From positions 1 to 32,148 of the forward strand of contig DKEG01000057.1 of the NCBI GenBank assembly GCA_002452095.1: DNA of 32,148 bases. The letters are read 5' to 3'. Below the pieces are notes generated by a model, which made no database searches, was not told where the DNA came from, and worked only from the letters and a program-made list of their open reading frames with translations. A program made the translations under genes and the position numbers. Below are positions 8,605 through 15,382 of this stretch, in pieces. How positions within the stretch are numbered: position 1 is the first letter of the stretch; every line of letters starts with the position of its first letter. Origin of the DNA: Bacteroidales bacterium UBA6828. GTDB lineage: Bacteria > Bacteroidota > Bacteroidia > Bacteroidales > Paludibacteraceae.

Positions 8605-9614
8605 TTTCTTCTGTTAAGGATACGTTGATATATCTCTATCAACCGGTCGGCGATATGCGCATTGTCCAATCCGTAGGAGACTATGTATTGTCTGCCTGTG
8701 GTTTTGCCTTTGTATTGCAAGGCTTTCGCCAGCAAACCGGCTAACTCATACGGTGATCGTGTGTCCGCCACATAGCAGCCGTCTATATCCTGTATCCGTT
8801 CCCGTACATCACCCACATCGACCGACACTATCGGACACCCGCACGCCATCGCTTCTTTGACTACCTGCGGACTGCCCTCGCGAAGGCTGGTGAGCAGCAG
8901 GCAATCGGCAGCACACATCAGTCGATTGACTTCGGAACGCGAATAGCCGCGCAACTCCATCAAAGATACATGACTTTCGCTTTTTCCCTCAGAGAGGGTG
9001 ATTTCTGTATTGAGCACAGAGACTGCTTTTTTCGCCAAATCGGCATCTTTCACTGCATTATCGAACGCCCCTGCAAACAACACACATGGTGCATCCGGCA
9101 TTGTGCATTGCCGGCGTGCTTCTTCGCGCGAGAGCAACTGGTCGTCCGTCAGGTTGACTCCGCACGGAATGAGTGAATAGTTCGCAATATGGAATGCCTT
9201 GTCAGCAATATCCACATTGCGTCGGGAGACAAAGATATTCCACGTGGAAAGGCGCATTGCCAAGCCCGAAAGCCGCAGCACTTTGGGTTCGTTGATGTCG
9301 CTACCATGGTAGGTAGTAACCACAGGCATTGTGCGAATTTGTAAATTTGTAAATTTGTAAATTTGCCTCGTGAGTCCTGCCAAGAGTCCGCTCAATCCAT
9401 AATGGGCGTGGATTAGATCCGGCTGTACCCTGCGTATTGTACGGTAGAGGCGCGGTATCTCACGGATGTAGCCGACAGCCCCTTTGCGCCGTACACCGAA
9501 ACGCTCCACCACAATGCCTTTTTGCTGCAACGCCTCTATCTGTTCCTCAATAAAAGGCGTAAAATGATTGCCTTTATCCGCCGCAACAATAAGTATCTTC
9601 AATGCATCATTCAT
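8601..9614 (-). CDS. GT4-family glycosyltransferase (GT-B fold)
   Basis: Glycosyltransferase of 337 residues, probably transferring a sugar from a nucleotide-sugar donor during envelope glycan synthesis. The N-terminal Rossmann region (LKILIVAADKGNHFTPFIEEQ, then LIHAHYGLSGLLAG) and the acceptor-side motif TTYHGSDIN are typical of GT4. The C-terminal donor site contains CADCLLLTSLREGSPQVVKEAMACGCPIVSVDVGDV with the E-x7-E motif (EGSPQVVKE). It is short for GT4 (usually 350-400). Residues QIYKFTNLQI, just before TMPVVTTYHGSD, are encoded by an 8-bp-period dispersed repeat (9336-9365) inserted in frame. The ATG lies within another repetitive AT-rich stretch (9608-9643) that separates it from the BamA-like gene. 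Donor and acceptor cannot be predicted. Confidence 0.93.
   Translation of the reverse strand: MNDALKILIVAADKGNHFTPFIEEQIEALQQKGIVVERFGVRRKGAVGYIREIPRLYRTIRRVQPDLIHAHYGLSGLLAGLTRQIYKFTNLQIRTMPVVTTYHGSDINEPKVLRLSGLAMRLSTWNIFVSRRNVDIADKAFHIANYSLIPCGVNLTDDQLLSREEARRQCTMPDAPCVLFAGAFDNAVKDADLAKKAVSVLNTEITLSEGKSESHVSLMELRGYSRSEVNRLMCAADCLLLTSLREGSPQVVKEAMACGCPIVSVDVGDVRERIQDIDGCYVADTRSPYELAGLLAKALQYKGKTTGRQYIVSYGLDNAHIADRLIEIYQRILNRRN
9336..9365 (-). repeat. 8-bp tandem repeat (ATTTACAA) inside the glycosyltransferase gene
   Basis: Nearly four copies of the octamer AATTTGTA (plus strand) in a row. Three octamers make 24 bp, or eight codons, so the array keeps the reading frame. The same word family occurs at 7681-7715, around 13610-13629 and at 21603-21639. 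Confidence 0.85.
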
Positions 9615-9643
9615 AATTCATAATTCTTCATTCATAATTCGCT
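9608..9643. repeat. Short AT-rich repetitive spacer (ATTCATAATTC words)
   Basis: Repeated CATTCATAATTC-like words fill the gap between the BamA-like gene and the glycosyltransferase and include the latter's ATG. A related sequence (GAATTATGAATTA words) fills 12806-12843 between tpiA and the carbonic anhydrase-UMP kinase gene. Confidence 0.6.
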
Positions 9644-10754
9644 AAAAGGCTTCGGTGGCGGTGAGGTAGAAAGAGTAACTGCGCCATGTATTCCACTCCT
9701 TGTATATATTGTTGCGTGCGAGGTCGAAACGGATATTCACTTTGGCACGGTTGATACCGAGACGCAGACCGAGACCATACCCTACTTTGGGCATCGCCCA
9801 CCGCCAATGGGCGGTATTGTACACATCGCCTATCCCAGCAAAAGCAGTGGCGTGAATGAAACGCCAAACAGGGATGCGCAGTTCGCCTTGGAGCGCAATC
9901 ATAGCATTGTCGCGAAACATATTGCGCGGTATGCCGCGAAGCAGGTCTTGTCCGCCGAGTGTGGGAAGCATCTGAAAAGGGAGGTTCTCTGCACCACGGG
10001 GTGCCAATGCCCAGTCGGTACGGAACTGCCATGCAAAAAGGAGATCTTTCCAGACAGGTACAAACTGACGGAAATCGGCTTGCAGGTAGGTGAGGCGTGC
10101 GGTAGAAGCGAGCAGGCGGTCGTAGTGGGTGGCGGTGAACTTGAAAAAGATACCGCTATGGGGATAGTAGGTGATGTCGCGTGTGTCGTATTGCAAGGCA
10201 AGTCCGAGTCCCCACATCAGCATATCGGGGGTGATGTCGGTATGCTCCTGCCGGTAGTCAAACAGCGGTCCGAGGGACCAATGATGAGGCAGAGCAACAA
10301 GGGGTTGCAGGTAGATATAAGTGCGGCGGGAGTTGTAGGCAGTGCCTTGCCGCGGGAGGTCGTTCCATACGGTGTTGCAGTTGCCGAGGGGGTAGTAGGT
10401 GTCGGGATAATCGCGATAGCCCCCGCGAAAAGAGAGTTGCCATGGTGTCTTGCCACCGAAATAGAGGGTTCCCTGCGCATTGACATACCACTGCCGGCGG
10501 AGCGAATAGGCACCGTCCAACTGCACGATAGATGTGCGCTGTTGGTCAGGCAGGCGGAAATAGGCTTGTGCAGCCGCCCCGAACAGCCAGTTGGTCTCAG
10601 GGGAGTAATTGATAACAGGGACACCCATAGCGGGCAGATCTACGGCGTTGATGCCGTAGGTCTGCCCGCTATGAACAATGAACAATGGACAAAGAACAAA
10701 GAACTTTATACATTGTCGAATATGCCACAGATTCAATATCCTATGGAGAATCAC
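9642..10754 (-). CDS. BamA/TamA-like outer-membrane beta-barrel protein without POTRA domains
   Basis: Outer-membrane barrel of the bacterial surface antigen (D15/Omp85) type, 370 residues. Support comes from alternating aromatic/polar strands, the segment TLGGQDLLRGIPRNMFRDNAMIALQGELR, which resembles the Omp85 lid-loop motif (LRGxxxxxxRD), and a C-terminal strand ending in Phe (YSFYLTATEAF). No POTRA domains precede the barrel, so it resembles small single-barrel relatives rather than BamA itself; cargo is unknown. The start is uncertain: the frame opens with GTG at 10754 and has no ATG until codon 43. The putative signal peptide (hydrophobic core FFVLCPLFIVHS) is encoded by a 7-bp repeat, followed by a 21-bp inverted repeat encoding SGQTYGINAVDLPAM. 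It lies between frr and the glycosyltransferase. Confidence 0.82.
   Translation of the reverse strand: MILHRILNLWHIRQCIKFFVLCPLFIVHSGQTYGINAVDLPAMGVPVINYSPETNWLFGAAAQAYFRLPDQQRTSIVQLDGAYSLRRQWYVNAQGTLYFGGKTPWQLSFRGGYRDYPDTYYPLGNCNTVWNDLPRQGTAYNSRRTYIYLQPLVALPHHWSLGPLFDYRQEHTDITPDMLMWGLGLALQYDTRDITYYPHSGIFFKFTATHYDRLLASTARLTYLQADFRQFVPVWKDLLFAWQFRTDWALAPRGAENLPFQMLPTLGGQDLLRGIPRNMFRDNAMIALQGELRIPVWRFIHATAFAGIGDVYNTAHWRWAMPKVGYGLGLRLGINRAKVNIRFDLARNNIYKEWNTWRSYSFYLTATEAF
10626..10673. repeat. 21-bp near-perfect inverted repeat with 6-bp loop
   Basis: Arms 10626-10646 and 10653-10673 pair with a single mismatch (which would be G-U in RNA) around the loop GTTGAT. It lies inside the 5' part of the BamA-like reading frame, just after the signal-like segment. 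Confidence 0.9.
10674..10704. repeat. 7-bp tandem repeat AACAATG/GACAAAG inside the BamA-like signal region
   Basis: Four heptamers in a row: AACAATG, AACAATG, GACAAAG, AACAAAG. On the coding (minus) strand they give the hydrophobic FFVLCPLFIVHS stretch. The low complexity is unlike the flanking coding sequence. Confidence 0.75.
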
Positions 10755-10859
10755 CTATTAATCACCTATTAATCACCTATCAATCTCCTACTGCCGGTAG
10801 CACGAAATATAAGGCAAAAGTACGCTATCCTAACGGGAATCACCTACTAATCACCTACT
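10749..10859. repeat. AATCACCTATT short tandem repeats in the frr/BamA-like spacer
   Basis: Around 10750-10785 the word AATCACCTATT recurs three times with slight decay. Two more AATCACCTACT copies occur at about 10838-10858. The 143-bp spacer between frr and the BamA-like gene holds nothing else recognisable. Confidence 0.65.
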
Positions 10860-10897
10860 CTTGCAAAGGAGTTGTAAGGGAGATGAGAGGACAGAGA

Positions 10898-11458
10898 TCA
10901 GACGGTCATAATGTCTTTTTCCTTTTTGGCGTAGAGGTCATCGATCTGACGGATGTACTTGTCGTGCAATTTCTGTACTTTGTCCTCTGCGTCTTTCTCC
11001 GCGTCCTCAGGGAGACCTTCTTTTATCTGCTTTTTGAGTGTCTCGAAGGCATCACGGCGGGCATTGCGTACCGATACTTTGGCGTTCTCGGCTTCGCCTT
11101 TGCACTGTTTGGCGAGTTGCTGGCGTCGTTCCTCGGTGAGCGGCGGGAGAATGAGACGGATACATTCGCCGTTGTTGTTGGGTGCAAGACCGATATTGGA
11201 GTTGATGATAGCACGCTCAATCTCGCCGAGCATCTTTTTCTCCCATGGTTGAATCTGGATGGTACGCGCATCGGGCGTGGTGATGGTAGCCACGTTGGCG
11301 AGCGGCGACATCGAGCCGTAGTAGTCCACACGGACAGGGTCGAGGATACGCGCACTGGCTTTACCGGCACGGATATGTGCCAAAGCATCGTCTAAGAACA
11401 GAATGGCGGACTGCATCAGTTCCTCTGCGTCTGCCTGGATTTTTGAAGGTTCAATCAT
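10898..11458 (-). CDS. frr: Ribosome recycling factor
   Basis: Ribosome recycling factor, 186 residues (family about 185), which splits post-termination ribosomes together with EF-G. Recognisable sequence includes LAHIRAGKASARILDPVRVDYYGSMSPLANVATITTPDARTIQIQPWEK and the helical SVRNARRDAFETLKKQIKEGLPED, which covers most of the family's conserved positions. It lies 67 bp downstream of pyrH on the same strand, the widespread pyrH-frr arrangement. The gap to pyrH contains four CTAG tetranucleotides within about 45 bp. Confidence 0.98.
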   Translation of the reverse strand: MIEPSKIQADAEELMQSAILFLDDALAHIRAGKASARILDPVRVDYYGSMSPLANVATITTPDARTIQIQPWEKKMLGEIERAIINSNIGLAPNNNGECIRLILPPLTEERRQQLAKQCKGEAENAKVSVRNARRDAFETLKKQIKEGLPEDAEKDAEDKVQKLHDKYIRQIDDLYAKKEKDIMTV

Positions 11459-11484
11459 TGTTGTACTGTTTTTTTAGGGGGATA

Positions 11485-11532
11485 GAAAATCTAGAAAAAC
11501 TAGAAGATCTAGGGTTCTATAATTTCTAGGGT
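11485..11532. repeat. CTAG-rich short repeats between pyrH and frr
   Basis: ATCTAGAAAAACTAGAAG-like words place four CTAG tetranucleotides within about 45 bp, extending over the pyrH stop codon region. CTAG is usually rare in bacterial DNA. The pieces could pair in several alternative short hairpins. Confidence 0.6.
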
Positions 11533-12230
11533 TTTACTAATGTTCCGATGGGTTGACCGGCGATGACTTTGAGGAGATTGCCCTCGGTATCCATATCGAA
11601 GACGTAGATATGCATTTGGTTCTCGCGGCACATAGTGATTGCCGTCAAGTCCATAATCTTCAGTCCTTTAGCCAGAATATCATCGTAGGTGATTTCGTCA
11701 TACTTGGTGGCTGTCGGGTCTTTCTCGGGGTCGGCAGTGTAGATACCGTCCACGCGGGTACCCTTGAACATAATATCGGCTTCGAGTTCGATAGCACGCA
11801 GTGCAGAAGCGGTGTCGGTGGTAAAATAGGGGTTACCCGTACCGCCGGCAACGATAACGATATTGCCCTTATCGAGGAGACGGAGGGCTTTCGCCTTGCT
11901 GTAGTACTCGCCTACGGGTTCCATACGGACGGAGGTGAGGACACGCACTTTCTGCCCGATCGATTCGAGAGCGGACTGGAGTGCAAGCGAGTTGATGACC
12001 GTAGCGAGCATACCCATCTGGTCGCCTTTGACACGGTCGAAGCCTTTTTGGCTTCCGCTCAATCCGCGGAAGATATTTCCGCCTCCGATGACGATACCTA
12101 TCTGTACGCCGAGGTCGGCAATCTGTTTGATCTGGCGGGCATAGGCGGCAAGACGTTGCTCATCAATGCCGTAGCCTTTCTGCCCCATCAGGCTCTCGCC
12201 CGAGAGTTTGAGGAGAATACGTTTGTACAT
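11526..12230 (-). other. pyrH: UMP kinase module with possible internal start codon
   Basis: The ATG at 12228-12230 begins MYKRILLKLSGESLMG, the normal N-terminus of bacterial UMP kinase, and gives a standard 234-residue enzyme. Independent initiation here would produce UMP kinase alone even if the upstream frame reads through. No Shine-Dalgarno-like sequence is visible, which is uninformative in Bacteroidota. Confidence 0.6.
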
Positions 12231-12803
12231 AGTTTGTTTGGGGGTAATGTTCTCGGTCGGGTCTGCCAGCGGAGCGACTTCGGCAGGTGCGGGCTGTTGG
12301 TACCACGACGCATACATAGCATAGTTGTGGGCAATCTTACGGTTGATTTCGTTGGTCTGCGCGGTTTCGGCTTTCTTGATAAACTTAGCCGGCACACCGC
12401 CCCACACCTCGTATGCTCCGATCTTGGTGCCTTTGAGTACCAAAGCCCCCGCAGCCACGATAGCCCCTTCGCCGACCTCAACATCGTCGAGCAGCGTGGA
12501 ACCCATACCGATAAGGGCATAGTCGCGGATATGGGCACCGTGGATGGTTACATTGTGTCCGACAGAGACATAGTCGCCAATCTCGATAGTGGATTTCTGA
12601 TATAGGGTGTGGAGGACGGAGCCGTCCTGTATATTTACGTGGTTGCCCAGGCGAATGGAATTGACATCGCCGCGCAGGACTGCATTGAACCAAATGGAAC
12701 AACCGTCGCCGATGACGGTGTCACCGACGATGGTTGCATTGGGGGCTATAAAGCAATCCTTACCAATCTGCGGTGTGAAACCACGAACGGGAAGAAGGAA
12801 CAT
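11526..12803 (-). CDS. pyrH: Gamma-class carbonic anhydrase / UMP kinase fusion frame
   Basis: One uninterrupted frame of 425 residues encodes two complete proteins. Residues 1-168 form a left-handed beta-helix of the gamma-carbonic anhydrase (YrdA/PaaY) type, with hexapeptide repeats. The three expected metal-ligand histidines are at 65, 83 and 88 (VLHT, VGHNVTIHG), with Arg44, Asp46 and Gln59 at the usual supporting positions. It ends MYASWY, where stand-alone homologues normally stop. A Pro/Ala-rich linker (about 170-191) follows. Residues 192-425 are a full-length 234-residue UMP kinase (MYKRILLKLSGESLMG, GGGNIFRG, AGGTGNPYFTTDTAS, IYTADPEKDP), which phosphorylates UMP to UDP. Separate translation of pyrH from the ATG at 12230 is possible. 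frr follows on the same strand. Domain calls are near certain; whether a fused protein is made is inference. Confidence 0.93.
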   Translation of the reverse strand: MFLLPVRGFTPQIGKDCFIAPNATIVGDTVIGDGCSIWFNAVLRGDVNSIRLGNHVNIQDGSVLHTLYQKSTIEIGDYVSVGHNVTIHGAHIRDYALIGMGSTLLDDVEVGEGAIVAAGALVLKGTKIGAYEVWGGVPAKFIKKAETAQTNEINRKIAHNYAMYASWYQQPAPAEVAPLADPTENITPKQTMYKRILLKLSGESLMGQKGYGIDEQRLAAYARQIKQIADLGVQIGIVIGGGNIFRGLSGSQKGFDRVKGDQMGMLATVINSLALQSALESIGQKVRVLTSVRMEPVGEYYSKAKALRLLDKGNIVIVAGGTGNPYFTTDTASALRAIELEADIMFKGTRVDGIYTADPEKDPTATKYDEITYDDILAKGLKIMDLTAITMCRENQMHIYVFDMDTEGNLLKVIAGQPIGTLVKP

Positions 12804-12842
12804 ACTCCTAATTATGAATTAAGAATTAAGAATTATGAATTA

Positions 12843-13592
12843 TTAGCGGGCGTTGATGATAGCGAGGAATTTCTCGGCTACGAGGGCAGCACCGCCAATC
12901 AGACCGCCGTCCACATCGGGGTTGGCGAACAGTTCGGCAGCATTCTTGTCGTTGCAACTGCCGCCATAGAGGATAGTGGTGTCGTCAGCCACAGCCTGAC
13001 CATACTGCGCTGCCACGAGCGAACGGAGATAAGCGTGCATCTCCTGTGCCTGTGCGGGGGTAGCGGTGAGACCGGTACCGATAGCCCAAACGGGTTCGTA
13101 GGCAAGGGTGATGTTCTTCCACTCCTCGGTGGTGAGGTTGAATACAGAACCCTCGAGTTGTGCCTTAACCACCTCGTTCTGCTTACCTGCCTCGCGCTCC
13201 TCTTTCACCTCGCCGATGCAGAAGATGACCTTCAGACCGTTAGCGAGTGCGAGACGCACTTTCTCACGGAGGATAGCATAGTCCTCGTGATAGTAAGCAC
13301 GACGCTCCGAGTGCCCAAGGATGCAGTATTCAGCACCAGTCGATTTGACCATCTCTGCACTTACCTCGCCGGTGTAAGCACCCTTCTCGTGGTCAGCGCA
13401 GTTCTCGGCAGCCACCTTGATAGGCGTGCCTTTGAGCAGTTCGGCAACGGTAGCCAAGTGGATAAACGGCGTGCCGATAACGACAGCGCACGAGGGGTTC
13501 TTTACTGCTTCTTTCAGTTCGGTAGCCAGGGCTACACCTTCTTGCAGGGTCTTGTTCATTTTCCAGTTGCCTGCAACCATTTTTGTTCTCAT
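12843..13592 (-). CDS. tpiA: Triosephosphate isomerase
   Basis: Glycolytic enzyme interconverting dihydroxyacetone phosphate and glyceraldehyde 3-phosphate; 249 residues, the normal size. The catalytic set is visible: Asn9 and Lys11 in GNWKMN, His94 in ILGHSERR, and Glu166 in AYEPVWAIGTG. The phosphate-binding end (YGGSCNDKNAAE, GGLIGGAAL) is also intact. It lies 102 bp downstream of the DoxX-like gene, as in other Bacteroidales. The intervening spacer carries a dispersed AT-rich repeat and a 26-bp palindrome. Confidence 0.98.
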   Translation of the reverse strand: MRTKMVAGNWKMNKTLQEGVALATELKEAVKNPSCAVVIGTPFIHLATVAELLKGTPIKVAAENCADHEKGAYTGEVSAEMVKSTGAEYCILGHSERRAYYHEDYAILREKVRLALANGLKVIFCIGEVKEEREAGKQNEVVKAQLEGSVFNLTTEEWKNITLAYEPVWAIGTGLTATPAQAQEMHAYLRSLVAAQYGQAVADDTTILYGGSCNDKNAAELFANPDVDGGLIGGAALVAEKFLAIINAR

Positions 13593-13609
13593 AATTATGA
13601 TATAAAATT

Positions 13610-13629
13610 TGGAAGTTTGTAAATTTGTT
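13610..13629. repeat. AATTTGTAA-type dispersed repeat upstream of tpiA
   Basis: GAAGTTTGTAAATTTGTTG belongs to the same word family as the repeats at 7681-7715, 9336-9365 and 21603-21639, here in intergenic sequence just upstream of tpiA. Confidence 0.55.
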
Positions 13630-13659
13630 GATAAAAAAACAAAACCGACAAAACCTTAT

Positions 13660-13685
13660 CTTGCGGCACAACATGTGCCGCGCTT
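13660..13685. repeat. 26-bp dispersed palindromic element, copy 1
   Basis: Arms GCGGCAC/GTGCCGC around the loop AACAT, flanked by CTT and GCTT. A second copy, 24 of 26 bp identical, lies at 28559-28584 in the opposite orientation. Here it sits just after the DoxX-like stop, where it could act as a weak terminator, but no T-tract follows on the minus strand. Confidence 0.8.
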
Positions 13686-13694
13686 TTATCAAAA

Positions 13695-14846
13695 CTACTC
13701 TATCCGGTTTCGGATATTGTATTTATCAATAATTGTGCCGTTTTGGATAACGATGACGCCCGGGTTAGCACGGACGATGGTCTTGAGTGTTACGGGGTCG
13801 CACGTACAGAAGACCTCCTCGGGATGATTGAACGGCGTAACCATATTGCTTATCTCATCGCCATTGATGCCGAAACAGAAGAGGTCGATGTCCTGTTCGC
13901 CTGAGCCGGTAAGGATATAGAACGGTTCGTTGCGGTTGAGACAGCGGTGGTAGAGAGCGGTTACGCGGTCAATCTGCTTCAAGTCGGTCTTGGCCAGGTC
14001 GTACATAATAACCAATGTAACAGGCACTTCCGAATCGAGGACATCGTAGGTGATGTCGTCGTAATTGAGCGTGATAATTTCAAAGTCGTGAATTTTCGGT
14101 TCGTATCCTTTCTTCACCAATACAGATTTCTGGTCAACAAACGTCCACGTACTGTCGCCCTTTGGATAGTTGTCGAGGGTGAATTCCTGCTGCACACCGT
14201 CTTTCTCATAGACAAAAGTAGTAGCATATTGGTCAGGCTCGGCATCGTCGGGTATCTCCATCAGTTCCGGGATGTTGTTGCCGATTTTGTACGGACGGAA
14301 ATCCAATAACGGCAGATGGGTATGCGTGTAGAGCATCAACCCCGACACGATAGCCACACCTACAATTGCGATGCCTAACTCAACGCCCCAGACAAAGGTC
14401 TGCGGGATATAGCGTTTGGTACAAAGCAAAATGATGACGAGTGCCATCAAAACAACATTCTTCCAGAAGGTAGCCCAATTGCTGATAACGAGCGCATCAC
14501 CGAAACAGCCACAGTCGCTCACAGGGTTCGCAATAGCGATATACAATGTAAGCGGCAGCATAACAACATAGAAAGCCAGCGAGAGCCAACTTGTCCACGA
14601 GGTGCGGACATTGAACAGCATACAGAAGCCCAGCGTGAACTCGATAGCGATGAGGCACACGGCAGCGGCTCCCGCAAGGGGCATCAGGTCGGTAAAGAAA
14701 CCGCCGAAGGCTTTGAGGTAGTCTTCGATCTTGTAGGTGGTACCCAGCGGATCGACAGCCTTGACGAACCCCGAAAAGAGGAACGTGAGGGCTAACAGCG
14801 TACGGGCAATAGAGCCGACGATGTGGAGCAAATTACTTTTTTTCAT
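13695..14846 (-). CDS. DoxX/MauE-like inner-membrane protein with a C-terminal extracytoplasmic domain
   Basis: Membrane protein of 383 residues. Residues about 1-170 contain four or five hydrophobic helices with DoxX-type sequence (LTFLFSGFVKAVDPLGT) and the short motif SDCGCFGD in a loop, as in MauE/DoxX relatives linked to redox functions. The remainder (from about 185) is a soluble domain with a thioredoxin-like appearance late on (VTLVIMYDLAKTD ... PFYILTGSGEQD ... NPGVIVIQNGTIIDKY) but no CxxC active site. A family of this architecture next to tpiA is usual in Bacteroidales. Its start overlaps the end of the DUF1599 gene by 14 bp, indicating translational coupling. Function is not established. 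Confidence 0.88.
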   Translation of the reverse strand: MKKSNLLHIVGSIARTLLALTFLFSGFVKAVDPLGTTYKIEDYLKAFGGFFTDLMPLAGAAAVCLIAIEFTLGFCMLFNVRTSWTSWLSLAFYVVMLPLTLYIAIANPVSDCGCFGDALVISNWATFWKNVVLMALVIILLCTKRYIPQTFVWGVELGIAIVGVAIVSGLMLYTHTHLPLLDFRPYKIGNNIPELMEIPDDAEPDQYATTFVYEKDGVQQEFTLDNYPKGDSTWTFVDQKSVLVKKGYEPKIHDFEIITLNYDDITYDVLDSEVPVTLVIMYDLAKTDLKQIDRVTALYHRCLNRNEPFYILTGSGEQDIDLFCFGINGDEISNMVTPFNHPEEVFCTCDPVTLKTIVRANPGVIVIQNGTIIDKYNIRNRIE

Positions 14847-15381
14847 TTTGGTCAGAAAGTTTGATCAGGTAAAACACAGCATAGTTGAGCATATCGAAAT
14901 AGTTGCCGTCTGCGCCCTCGGAGATGAGGGTATGGTTATCGTTGGCGGCAATCGATTTATTGCGGTTGATCTTGGTAAGAATGATGTCGGTAAGACTGGA
15001 GGGAAACATATCGCGCCAGGCTTCGCCGTAGTCGTGGTTCTTGCGAAGCATCAGCGCTTTTGCCTCGGCGGTATAGTGATCATACAGTTCAGTAGCCTGT
15101 TCGGCAGACATATCCACCGAGTCGGCATAGCCCTCGCGCAACTGGATAAGCCCCATAACGGAGTAGTTGACGATAGCCATCATCTCGCCCTCGATAGACT
15201 CGCCCACAAGGTTTATGCCCGTGGTCTCTATCTCGCGCACGCGCTTGGCTTTGATAAAGAGTTGGTCGTTGACGGTCTGCGGGCGCATAATACGCCAACT
15301 CGGACCATAGTCTTTCATCTTCAGCACGTAGATGCGCCGGCATCGTGCAATCACTTCGTCGTATTGTTCTGCTGTAGTCAT
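14833..15381 (-). CDS. DUF1599-family protein (nucleotide-modification-associated domain 1)
   Basis: Soluble protein of 182 residues built from two similar halves, each containing K-x-x-DYG-x-x-WR-x-M: LKMKDYGPSWRIMRP near residue 20 and LRKNHDYGEAWRDMFPSS near residue 115. The same halves carry matching helices (VNYSVMGLIQL and LNYAVFYLIKL). This internal duplication is characteristic of DUF1599. The family has been grouped with nucleotide-modification-associated domains, but no activity is established. It starts 1 bp after the stop of the C10 peptidase gene (TAA-A-ATG) and its end overlaps the DoxX-like gene by 14 bp. Confidence 0.9.
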   Translation of the reverse strand: MTTAEQYDEVIARCRRIYVLKMKDYGPSWRIMRPQTVNDQLFIKAKRVREIETTGINLVGESIEGEMMAIVNYSVMGLIQLREGYADSVDMSAEQATELYDHYTAEAKALMLRKNHDYGEAWRDMFPSSLTDIILTKINRNKSIAANDNHTLISEGADGNYFDMLNYAVFYLIKLSDQNEKK

Positions 15382-15382
15382 T

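Noticed and set aside
9807..10772. Long plus-strand open frame (321 codons) opposite the BamA-like gene
   Set aside because: Its product lacks recognisable features, while the minus strand encodes a coherent beta-barrel with family motifs.
11553..12605. Long plus-strand open frame opposite the carbonic anhydrase/UMP kinase gene
   Set aside because: Pure antisense shadow; the minus strand encodes two well-conserved enzymes.
12609..13622. Plus-strand open frame (337 codons) opposite tpiA
   Set aside because: Antisense of tpiA, which has its complete active site.
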